From NCBI GenBank assembly GCA_934630375.1, contig CAKTVQ010000032.1, forward strand, positions 1-12,672: a stretch of DNA of 12,672 bases, in the 5' to 3' direction. Below the pieces are notes generated by a model, which saw only the letters and a program-made list of their open reading frames with translations, made no database searches and was not told where the DNA came from. Each line of letters begins with the position of its first letter. The stretch's first letter is position 1. This document shows positions 6,101-12,411 of this stretch, in pieces. Origin of the DNA: an uncultured Collinsella sp. (lineage in GTDB: Bacteria; Actinomycetota; Coriobacteriia; Coriobacteriales; Coriobacteriaceae). Both the position numbers and the translations under genes were made by a program.

Positions 6101-7006
6101 CTAGATGCTCAGCCAGCGATCGCCCTCGGCTCGGCAAAAGCCCTCACGCTCCAGGTCGGCCAGAATGCCCGCGACAAGCTCGCGCTCGACCGGTCCACGC
6201 CCAGCCGCCGCTTCCATCTCGTTAACGCCCACCACGGCATCAGCAAGCGTAATCCCCGCCGGCTGGCCATCGCGCGCTGCCAGCAACATACGCACGATAT
6301 GCGCGCGCTTTTGGCGACGCGAGCCCTCAAACTTTGATTGACGGCTATAGCCCGCCGAGCGCCTGGACGGATTGGGCAACGTCTTTTTTAGATATGCGCC
6401 GTAATCCAGCAACGCGTAATACCACGCGCGCGGCGTATCGGCATCATCGAGCGGCACGGCAAAGGGAGCGGTCTCGTCGGTCGCCGCACCGGGGGCCGCC
6501 GGACAGGCCGCCTGAATCAGCGGCACCAGCTCGCGATCGGGAACAGCCGGTACATCGGGAAAGAAGTGATGCAGAAAGACCGTGCGCACGTTGGTCTCCA
6601 GATACACGCCCGGAAGATCAAACGCAAACGACCGGATACCCTGCGCCGTTGCCGGGCCAATACCAGGCAAAGCAACCAAGTCACGCGTCTCGTGCGGAAA
6701 CTCCCCGTTCCAGTCCTCTACAACGCGCTGAGCGGCCTTGTGGAGCGCCAGAGCGCGTCGGTTGTAGCCCATCCCCTGCCAAGCGTCCAAAACATCGGAA
6801 GGCGCGGCCTGGGCAAGCGCCTGCACGGTCGGAAAGCGATCGAGCCACGCCGGCATGCGCATCTCCACGCGCGGCACCTGTGTTTGCTGCAGCATGACCT
6901 CGGAAAGCCAAATGATGTATGGATCGCGCGTGCGGCGCCACGGAAGGTCGCGATAACGCAGGACCCCTTCCGAACGAATCATCGAACGAAAGGGGTCCTG
7001 AATCAT
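6101..7006 (-). CDS. mutY: MutY-like A/G-specific adenine glycosylase lacking Fe-S cysteines
   Basis: The product has 301 residues, ATG at 7006, with AAGGAG 7 nt upstream. The N-terminal two thirds align by eye with MutY: WLSEVMLQQTQV (33-44, catalytic Glu36), WQGMGYNRRALALHKAA, and the helix-hairpin-helix LPGIGPATAQGI (113-124). MutY removes adenine mispaired with 8-oxoguanine. Two features are odd. The usual catalytic Asp (LDGN in E. coli) is Glu137 here (YLETNV). The four-Cys Fe-S loop is replaced by KKTLPNPSRRSAGYSRQSKF, and the whole protein has only Cys168 and Cys291. There is no NUDIX-like 8-oxoG recognition domain; the last 70 residues look like a small winged helix. It belongs to a divergent HhH-GPD clade, so substrate is uncertain. 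It lies 21 bp behind the Rrf2 gene, probably one operon. Confidence 0.85.
   Translation of the reverse strand: MIQDPFRSMIRSEGVLRYRDLPWRRTRDPYIIWLSEVMLQQTQVPRVEMRMPAWLDRFPTVQALAQAAPSDVLDAWQGMGYNRRALALHKAAQRVVEDWNGEFPHETRDLVALPGIGPATAQGIRSFAFDLPGVYLETNVRTVFLHHFFPDVPAVPDRELVPLIQAACPAAPGAATDETAPFAVPLDDADTPRAWYYALLDYGAYLKKTLPNPSRRSAGYSRQSKFEGSRRQKRAHIVRMLLAARDGQPAGITLADAVVGVNEMEAAAGRGPVERELVAGILADLEREGFCRAEGDRWLSI
6960..6999. repeat. 10 bp inverted repeat in the 5' end of mutY
   Basis: AGGACCCCTT at 6960-6969 is perfectly mirrored at 6990-6999, with CGAACGA repeated inside the 20 nt loop. It lies within codons 3-16 of mutY and could fold in the mRNA just after the start codon. Confidence 0.5.
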
Positions 7007-7027
7007 ATCTATGCTCCTTATGCGGCG

Positions 7028-7513
7028 CTATTCCTCCCGGCAAGCACATGCACAGGCGGCGTACTCGGGAAACGCGTCGCGGTCGGCGAATTTGGAATCG
7101 ACGGCCGGGAACTGGCGGTGAGCGACGATGTCGCCGAGCGAAACGGAATCGAGGTAGTCGCGCATCAACGCTTGAGCTCCGGCCCACAGGGGATGATAGC
7201 AGCACGTGCCCATGCGTGCACAGTCGCCATCGGGTGCGGTGCAATCATTCATAACCATAGGGCCCTGAACGGCCTCGACGACCTGACGAATGGTGACGTC
7301 GTCCGGACTGACCTTGAGACGCATGCCACCGTGGACGCCACGCAGGCTCTCCACAATACCGGCCTGGACCAAACCGTGCTGAATCGAGCGGGCAAACGAA
7401 TACGGAACATTGACCTCTTCGGCAGCGGTGCGAACAGAAAGCAAACGCTCCGGATCCTCGGCAAGCATCGCCAACATACGAAGGGCGTAATCAGTCTTCC
7501 TCGATATGTCCAT
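7028..7513 (-). CDS. Rrf2 family transcriptional regulator, probable Fe-S sensor
   Basis: The product has 161 residues. The start is ATG at 7513 (MDISRKTDYALRML), preceded by AAAGGGG; the longer frame upstream has no conserved sequence. The N-terminal winged helix (1-75) has the Rrf2 pattern DYALRML, LLSVRTAAEEVNVPYSF and GIVESLRGVHGGMRL. Cys91, Cys98 and Cys104/105 match closely the spacing of the IscR Fe-S ligands, so it likely binds a cluster and senses oxygen, nitric oxide, peroxide or iron-sulfur status. Unusually, the C-terminus ends in a C-x-C-x-C run (Cys154, 156, 158). It is the promoter-proximal gene of a probable operon with mutY, with rubrerythrin beyond, and may autoregulate through the palindromes at 7699-7731. 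Confidence 0.92.
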   Translation of the reverse strand: MDISRKTDYALRMLAMLAEDPERLLSVRTAAEEVNVPYSFARSIQHGLVQAGIVESLRGVHGGMRLKVSPDDVTIRQVVEAVQGPMVMNDCTAPDGDCARMGTCCYHPLWAGAQALMRDYLDSVSLGDIVAHRQFPAVDSKFADRDAFPEYAACACACREE

Positions 7514-7673
7514 TTTTCCCCTTTCAAGGAATACGAACAGCTCGAACGAGCTCCGGGGCCGAGCTTGTGTCGAGACGCTAAATGACCGCCAGGACATCCA
7601 AATGGTAAATCGGATATCCACTGAACGCCGCGCTCGGAGCGAAATGCATCAGATGCGGCCTACAGTGCAATTT

Positions 7674-7702
7674 AGTATAACCTAACCCCCTGTCTCGTTG
7701 AA
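7674..7702 (-). promoter_or_regulatory. Candidate sigma-70 promoter of Rrf2-mutY
   Basis: The minus strand shows TTCAAC (7697-7702), a 17 bp spacer and TATACT (7674-7679). The -35 is weak, the -10 strong. This gives a 5' leader of about 150 nt before the Rrf2 start at 7513. Confidence 0.5.
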
Positions 7703-7731
7703 CAGGTGTTGCGCAACAAAGCTGTTGTTCA
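7699..7731. promoter_or_regulatory. Palindromic possible operator upstream of Rrf2
   Basis: TGAACA (7699-7704) and TGTTCA (7726-7731) form an inverted pair enclosing a perfect 12 bp palindrome, TGTTGCGCAACA (7707-7718). The array overlaps the candidate -35 box. An Rrf2 dimer or another regulator could bind here. The rest of 7732-7836 shows nothing I can support. Confidence 0.35.
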
Positions 7732-7836
7732 GACAAATATACTTATTAGATTTTACTTGCGTTCCCGAAGGCGTGGGGATTCTGGGCGAAGATGCGCCAG
7801 GGCGATCGTTCTATCGAAACAAAGTGCATCAAACGC

Positions 7837-7865
7837 AAAAAGCCACGTCCGAAGACGTGGCTTTA
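7837..7865 (-). terminator. Intrinsic terminator after tRNA-Asp
   Basis: AGCCACGTC (minus strand) pairs with GACGTGGCT around a TTCG loop closed by C-G, an exceptionally stable tetraloop. A T-run follows at 7837-7841. It lies 8-10 bp past the tRNA CCA end. Confidence 0.9.
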
Positions 7866-7872
7866 ATTGCGT

Positions 7873-7950
<78 letters not shown>

Positions 7951-7996
7951 AGGCAGGCGTTCGCGTTTGTTTCCGCTCGCGTGCGCTGCGGGTATT

Positions 7997-8048
7997 AGTA
8001 TACACAGAAGTCTGTCCGGCGTGCAACAACTTTTTTGAAAAAATTTTT
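7997..8048 (-). promoter_or_regulatory. tRNA-Asp promoter with UP-like A/T tract
   Basis: The minus strand shows TTGCAC (8021-8026), an 18 bp spacer and TATACT (7997-8002). An 18 bp run of almost pure A/T (8031-8048) lies immediately upstream of the -35, as expected of an UP element at stable RNA genes. The tRNA starts about 40 nt downstream of the predicted start site. Confidence 0.65.
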
Positions 8049-8058
8049 CGGTCCCTCC

Positions 8059-8201
8059 GGGAGGGTCTCCGGGGCTGGGGGCGGGGGTTAAGTTTGCTGC
8101 TCTACAGTCCTGCGCAAGACGGAAAGCACATTAAGTGCTTTCCTTTGCGTGCGGAACTCGCGACAAACTTAACCCCCGCCCCCAGCCCCGGAGACCCTCC
8201 C
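8059..8201. repeat. Long palindrome D: 37 bp perfect inverted repeat
   Basis: Arms 8059-8095 and 8165-8201 are perfectly complementary over 37 bp and very GC-rich. The 69 bp spacer holds its own hairpin, GGAAAGCAC / GTGCTTTCC (8121-8129 with 8135-8143). It occupies the gap between the tRNA promoter and the terminator of the phosphodiesterase gene. It lacks the CTGCGGAGCCGTGAGCG core of repeats A-C. Confidence 0.9.
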
Positions 8202-8227
8202 TGCCGTCACATTGTTCAACCAGTTTT

Positions 8228-8258
8228 GCGGGCGTGCGCCGCTGCGCGGCTAGCCCGC
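8228..8258. repeat. Small GC-rich hairpin
   Basis: GCGGGC (8228-8233) pairs with GCCCGC (8253-8258), enclosing GCCGC-TGC-GCGGC (8238-8250). There is no T-run on either side. The rest of the 7951-8359 gap shows no gene. Confidence 0.45.
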
Positions 8259-8317
8259 GTGCTCCTCGGCGGGGTTGGTCTGATTGTTCTGGTTGGACTT
8301 CTTACTTTGGCTCAAAG

Positions 8318-8352
8318 AAAAACGGGAGATGCGTTGTGCATCCCCCGTTTTT
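8318..8352 (-). terminator. Terminator after phosphodiesterase gene
   Basis: AAAAACGGG-A-GATGC (8318-8332) pairs with GCATC-C-CCCGTTTTT (8338-8352) around a 5 nt loop, with a single A/C mismatch. The U-tract is formed on both strands. It starts 8 bp after the stop codon at 8360. Confidence 0.85.
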
Positions 8353-8359
8353 GTTGCGG

Positions 8360-8827
8360 TTAGTCCAAGTCAATAAATTTAGTGCTTAGAATCTTGCCGT
8401 CTTTTACTAGCATTCTGGCCATGGTGGGGCCTCGGGTGCCTCTGGGGTAGCTGGCGCTGCCCGGGTTGAGGACTAAGCAACGGCCCACTTGGGCTTCTTT
8501 GGTTACGTGGGTGTGGCCGTTGATGGCTACGTCTACGGATCCCACCGGAAGGTCTTCGCGGTAGTGGGCCACGGCGAATTTGAGGCCTTCGTAGGTAAAA
8601 AGCGCAAGACGGTCCACATCGGGGCCGTAGTCGCGGTAGTAATCGTTATTGCCCAGTACGGCCCGCACGGGGGCGATGGTGCATAGGTGCTCGTAGTCCA
8701 TCTCTGACGTGAGGTCGCCGGCGTGGATGATCAGGTCTGCGCCCTCAAGCTCATCCAAGAGCGCAGGCGATAAATAGCCGTGGGTGTCCGAGATGATGTC
8801 GATGCGCTTGGCGCTTGCGCTGTTCAT
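8360..8827 (-). CDS. YfcE/MJ0936-type metallophosphoesterase
   Basis: The product has 155 residues, the usual size for the small YfcE family. ATG at 8827 is preceded by GGAAGGG. All five metal-binding blocks of calcineurin-like phosphoesterases are present: DTHG (14-17), GD (37-38), GNND (59-62), His88 and GHTH (104-107). NPGSASYPRG at 121-130 is the common C-terminal family signature. Such enzymes are cytosolic, manganese-dependent phosphodiesterases active on cyclic or aryl phosphodiesters in vitro; the true substrate is often unknown. It is a single-gene unit: the response-regulator terminator lies just upstream and its own terminator directly after. Confidence 0.93.
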   Translation of the reverse strand: MNSASAKRIDIISDTHGYLSPALLDELEGADLIIHAGDLTSEMDYEHLCTIAPVRAVLGNNDYYRDYGPDVDRLALFTYEGLKFAVAHYREDLPVGSVDVAINGHTHVTKEAQVGRCLVLNPGSASYPRGTRGPTMARMLVKDGKILSTKFIDLD

Positions 8828-8866
8828 GGGATCCCTTCCGCAAAAAACGATTCGGCAGATACATAC

Positions 8867-8917
8867 AAAAAAGGCCCCACGGCCCCGCAGACGATGGGTC
8901 TACAGGGCTGCGGGGCC
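8867..8917 (-). terminator. Terminator after response-regulator gene
   Basis: GGCCCCGCAG pairs with CTGCGGGGCC (8908-8917 with 8881-8890). The minus strand continues GTGGGGCC and TTTTTT (8867-8872). The GGGGCC next to the T-run can also pair with the GGCCCC of the first arm. It begins 6 bp after the stop codon. Confidence 0.75.
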
Positions 8918-8923
8918 AGTGTG

Positions 8924-9640
8924 CTAGAGACTCAGGGCCTTCTTGAGCGGCACGACGCGGCGGCGCGAAACCGGCACGCGTTCGTCGACGCCCGTAATGC
9001 CCAGCTGGATGGCGCCCGAGGGCACCGTCTCAACGTCCGTGACGCACGCCAGGTTGACGATATAGCGGCGATGAACACGGAAGAAGCCAAAGTCGCAGAG
9101 CTTGGCCTCAAACTGCGCCAGCGAGGTCGTCGACAAAAAGCGATCATCGACGGTATAGATGCAGGAGTAATCGTCCTTGGCCATGATAAAGCGAATGTCG
9201 TCCACGGGAATGAGCACCTTGCGGCCGCCCTTTTCCACCGGGATACGCTCGATGGTCACTTTGCTGTCCGTGACCGGCTTGGCGCGCTGCATAACCTTCT
9301 CGATCGCGCGATCCAAGCGAGCTTCCTCGACAGGCTTCATCAGATAATCGACGGCATCCACGTCGAATGCCTCGACCGCATGGTCGCTATACGCAGTCAC
9401 AAACACGATCGCTGGCGGATTTTTGAGCTTATGCAGCGCCTCGGCAAGTTGCAGGCCCGAGGCACCGGGCATCGAGATATCGAGAAACACGACATCCACG
9501 CGACTTTCCATAAGCATCTCGATGGCGGAGCGAACGCTCGACGCCTCCGTGATCGTGCCGATCTTGCCCGTTTGCTCGAGCAAGAAGCGAAGCTCCGAGC
9601 GAGCCGGCGCCTCATCATCCACAATCATCGCACGCAGCAT
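8924..9640 (-). CDS. LytTR-family response regulator
   Basis: The product has 238 residues. The receiver domain (1-120) has the acidic pair Asp8-Asp9, phospho-acceptor Asp54 (VFLDISMP), Thr82 and Lys102 (YLMKP). The LytTR DNA-binding domain (about 130-236) includes FIMAKDDYSCIYT, FRVHRRYIVNL and VPVSRRRV. ATG at 9640 follows AAAGG about 10 nt upstream; an in-frame TTG at 9661 is less likely. It follows the LytS-type kinase gene by 72 bp in the same direction and should be its partner. LytTR regulators bind paired direct repeats and commonly control cell-surface, biofilm, autolysis or nutrient-uptake genes. Targets are not identifiable here, though the glycosyltransferase in the same operon is a candidate. 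Confidence 0.95.
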   Translation of the reverse strand: MLRAMIVDDEAPARSELRFLLEQTGKIGTITEASSVRSAIEMLMESRVDVVFLDISMPGASGLQLAEALHKLKNPPAIVFVTAYSDHAVEAFDVDAVDYLMKPVEEARLDRAIEKVMQRAKPVTDSKVTIERIPVEKGGRKVLIPVDDIRFIMAKDDYSCIYTVDDRFLSTTSLAQFEAKLCDFGFFRVHRRYIVNLACVTDVETVPSGAIQLGITGVDERVPVSRRRVVPLKKALSL

Positions 9641-9712
9641 AGGGATAAAACCTTTCGTCAACTAACTACGCCGGGCATCCGTCGCATGACGTTGAGCCCG
9701 TAGCCTTTTATT

Positions 9713-11056
9713 TTACTCTTGAATGTCAAAGATGCTCTCTGACAAATCAAGATGAAGAAGCACTTTGGTGCCCTTGCCCGGCGCCGATTCGACACGTGTA
9801 TAAGAGTGTGGCCCATAAAAGCGATGGATGCGTTCCGAAATATTGTGCATGGCCACACCGGCGCCGCCACCCTGGGGAGAGCTGGCGTCGGGACGGGCGG
9901 AGCGCTCGTCAAACAGTCTGGCGGCGGTACCCTCATCCATGCCCACGCCATTATCGGCCACGGCAATCAAGATTGCATCCTCGCCGTCTTGGTGAACGGT
10001 CACGTCGATCCTCAGAGCGCCGTCATCGCCCATACCATGACGCACGGCGTTCTCGACAATCGGCTGGATCACGAACGCCGGCACCAGCGTATCTTCCACA
10101 TCCTCGGACACATCGAATGTCGCAAGCACGCGGTCCTCGCCAAAGCGGGCCTTCTCAAAGGTAAGGTAGCGCTTGGTCTGTGCGACCTCGCGCGAGACCG
10201 GAATAAGCGATCCCGAGTTGTCGAGCGTGGCGCGATAGAACGATGAGAACTCACGAAGCAGTTCGCGAGCCCGCAGCGGGTCGGTGCGCGTAAACGATGC
10301 AATGGTGTTCAGCGTGTTGAACAGGAAGTGCGGGTTAATCTGCGCCTGCAGCGCACGCACCTCGGCGCGCGCCGTGAGCTCCTTTTGCACCTCGAGCTCG
10401 TGGATGGCGAGCTGCGTGGACAAGATCTCGGCAAAGCCCGAGGCAAGCGCGTACTGGGTACGGTCGACGGCGCGCGGGGTCTTGTAGTAGAACTTGAGCG
10501 TGCCGACGGTACGATCGCCCACCTTGATGGGGGCGATAATGCCGGCGGGGACTTGGTTGTGCGAGCCGTCCGAGCCCACGACATCCACCATACGGTTGAA
10601 CGACTGCACGATGCCATGTTCGATAACGTAGCGTGTGGCAAGCGTGTGGATGGGAGAATCTGGCAGTAGTTTTTCCTCAAACTCGCCCGCGCAGGCAAGC
10701 ACGTTGTCCTCGTCGGTGATGGCCACCGTCATGGCGCGCGTCTCGGGCAAAATGCGCTGGCACACCAAACGCGCCGATTCCTGTGTCAAACCGCCCTTAA
10801 TGTCCTCGAGCATGGCCGAGGCCACCGAGAGCGTCTCCTCGGTGTACTGGGAGCGCACCGAATCGGGATTGAGCGTCAAAAAGATAAAGATGCACAGAAA
10901 GATGCACAGCAGCGCGCAGGCAATCACCGTGGCGATCGGCTCGATACCGGTCACCAGGGCAAAAATAAAGTACACCAGCACGCAAATGGCGCAGGCAACG
11001 GCAATGATGCGAAAGATTGATATTGAACTATCGCGCTGGGCGCGGCGGTCGATCAT
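9713..11056 (-). CDS. LytS/YehU-type sensor histidine kinase
   Basis: The product has 447 residues. Two membrane helices (about 13-34 and 40-62) are joined by a very short loop, so there is almost no outside domain. A GAF-like region follows at about 92-215. Then comes the His_kinase core ALQAQINPHFLFNTLNTI (235-252) with phospho-acceptor His243, the N box PIVENAVRHG (332-341), and G boxes VADNGVGMD (366-374) and GGGAGVAMHN (396-405). The last has AGVAM where GIGL is usual. Sensing is probably through the membrane helices or the internal GAF domain. The ATG at 11056 overlaps the glycosyltransferase stop as ATGA, so translation is coupled. The response regulator lies directly downstream. Confidence 0.95.
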   Translation of the reverse strand: MIDRRAQRDSSISIFRIIAVACAICVLVYFIFALVTGIEPIATVIACALLCIFLCIFIFLTLNPDSVRSQYTEETLSVASAMLEDIKGGLTQESARLVCQRILPETRAMTVAITDEDNVLACAGEFEEKLLPDSPIHTLATRYVIEHGIVQSFNRMVDVVGSDGSHNQVPAGIIAPIKVGDRTVGTLKFYYKTPRAVDRTQYALASGFAEILSTQLAIHELEVQKELTARAEVRALQAQINPHFLFNTLNTIASFTRTDPLRARELLREFSSFYRATLDNSGSLIPVSREVAQTKRYLTFEKARFGEDRVLATFDVSEDVEDTLVPAFVIQPIVENAVRHGMGDDGALRIDVTVHQDGEDAILIAVADNGVGMDEGTAARLFDERSARPDASSPQGGGAGVAMHNISERIHRFYGPHSYTRVESAPGKGTKVLLHLDLSESIFDIQE

Positions 11057-12240
11057 TCGGCCCCCTCCAGGATACTGATCAGTTGTGCGTCACGCCAAAG
11101 CCCGTCCATGATCTTGGGCCAAAAGCTCTGGAAACGCAGGTAGCTTGCAGCGTTTTGGCGCGCATAGGCCTTTGCCTCGTCGATACCATGGCGCCAGATG
11201 CGCAGGTAGCCTTCATGCTCGCGGGTAAACACGCTGCGAACCATAGCGGTCTTGCGCACGCGGTCGTCGAGCTCGCGCGAAATCCACGGGCCCGGGTAGG
11301 GCATGAGCGATGCCGCCGTAACGGGAATGAGCTCCTTTTGATGCGCGGCGAACGTCAACTTGGCCCGTTCGTAGTACCAACGGTATACATCCTGCATAAA
11401 GCGCGGTGAGCGCTTTTCGGACTCCGGAGGCAGATGGCGCACGGTCCACTCGTTATCGAACCACACGTCGTAGCCAAACATGCGCATGTTAAAGAGGTAA
11501 TCCAAGTCCTCGCCGCGGGTGATAAACGGGTCAAAGGCCACACGCGTAAAGGCGCGGGCGTGCAGGGCCATCAGGCCGCCGCACACGTAGTTGGAGCGCG
11601 AGATGCGGGTGCCCGAGAGCGCCTTTTTCATCCAACGGTTGAACTCGATGCGCTTGGTCCACCAACGATGGCAGATGCCCGCCTTGTCCGTGGGAGCCAA
11701 CGGCGAGCCGTCGCGATCGTAGAAATAGCCGCTCTTGACCAAGATCGGCAAGCCCTGACGCGTCTGCTGCCCCAACGCATAGGTCGCGCGCTTCATAAAG
11801 TCGGCATCGATGACAGTCTCATCGTCATCCAAAAAGATAACCGCGTCATGCCCCAGCACAGCGGCACAGGCCAGCCCCATGTTGCGGATGGCACCGTAGC
11901 CTCGCAGGCTCACGCACTCGCCCGAACCCTTGGGCGCGATCTGAGCAACCCGGTCTGCGATGCGCGAGGCCTGGGTGTTGGTGACAACGGTAACCTTGAG
12001 CGTGGGATGCGCGTCGACAATCTCGTGCACGCGCAGCGACACATCGGCTGTGGCAGAAACGGGACAGACCACCAAAAGGATGATGCGCGGGATGTCGCGC
12101 ACCTGCTCAAGCGAGGCCAGACAGCGGTCGAGTTCGGGATTGTCGGCGTTGAGTCGTGTCGAATGGTCATAGGTGCCAGGGGCGTTTGCGCGAGCGTCAT
12201 CGCCCGCCCAATACGTTGGAATCACGACCGTGGCGTTCAT
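11053..12240 (-). CDS. Family 2 (GT-A) glycosyltransferase
   Basis: The product has 395 residues, ATG at 12240, with AGGGAGGG 6 nt upstream. It starts with a GT-A strand (TVVIPTYWAG). A Rossmann-like half follows and leads to AVIFLDDDETV (133-143), whose Asp cluster should bind metal and nucleotide-sugar. GGLMA (221-225) and RGEDLDYLF (242-250) are the acceptor-side and catalytic motifs of GT2 enzymes. There are no clear membrane helices, so it is likely cytosolic or peripheral. Sugar and acceptor are unknown. The first 50 residues contain an insertion between the first strand and the next helix. It is the first gene of a glycosyltransferase-LytS-LytT operon, an unusual partnership that suggests surface glycan work. 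A terminator-like hairpin sits in its leader. Confidence 0.88.
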   Translation of the reverse strand: MNATVVIPTYWAGDDARANAPGTYDHSTRLNADNPELDRCLASLEQVRDIPRIILLVVCPVSATADVSLRVHEIVDAHPTLKVTVVTNTQASRIADRVAQIAPKGSGECVSLRGYGAIRNMGLACAAVLGHDAVIFLDDDETVIDADFMKRATYALGQQTRQGLPILVKSGYFYDRDGSPLAPTDKAGICHRWWTKRIEFNRWMKKALSGTRISRSNYVCGGLMALHARAFTRVAFDPFITRGEDLDYLFNMRMFGYDVWFDNEWTVRHLPPESEKRSPRFMQDVYRWYYERAKLTFAAHQKELIPVTAASLMPYPGPWISRELDDRVRKTAMVRSVFTREHEGYLRIWRHGIDEAKAYARQNAASYLRFQSFWPKIMDGLWRDAQLISILEGAE

Positions 12241-12261
12241 GCCTTACCCTCCCTGCAACAC

Positions 12262-12296
12262 AAAAACGGGACGCCGCCAAACACAGGCGACGCCCC
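12262..12296 (-). terminator. Terminator hairpin in front of glycosyltransferase gene
   Basis: The minus strand reads GGGGCGTCGCC, a 7 nt loop, then GGCGGCGTCCC, pairing at all 11 positions with two G-U pairs. GTTTTTG follows. The wobble pairs form only in minus-strand RNA. It lies about 115 bp past the transporter stop and 21 bp before the glycosyltransferase ATG, so it ends the transporter transcript or attenuates the next gene. Confidence 0.75.
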
Positions 12297-12313
12297 GCGA
12301 CCTAGCTGACTCC

Positions 12314-12342
12314 ATCATACCCACTTGGGCTAATCATTGTTC
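12314..12342 (-). promoter_or_regulatory. Weak candidate promoter of glycosyltransferase operon
   Basis: A good -10, TATGAT (12314-12319), has a poor -35, GAACAA, at 17 bp spacing. If used, the transcript would start upstream of the hairpin at 12262-12296 and carry it in a leader of about 70 nt. Confidence 0.3.
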
Positions 12343-12411
12343 GAAAGTCAGAATGTTTATTGCGGATAACCCCAAAAGAGTATCGCGGCGGACGCAATTA
12401 CCGGCCAGTTC

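Noticed and set aside
6566..7585. A 339-codon plus-strand frame
   Set aside because: It is antisense to both the MutY-like and Rrf2 genes and has no recognisable domain.
8059..8201. Insertion sequence ends
   Set aside because: There is no transposase frame between the arms, and only 69 bp separate them, so at most it is a non-autonomous element.
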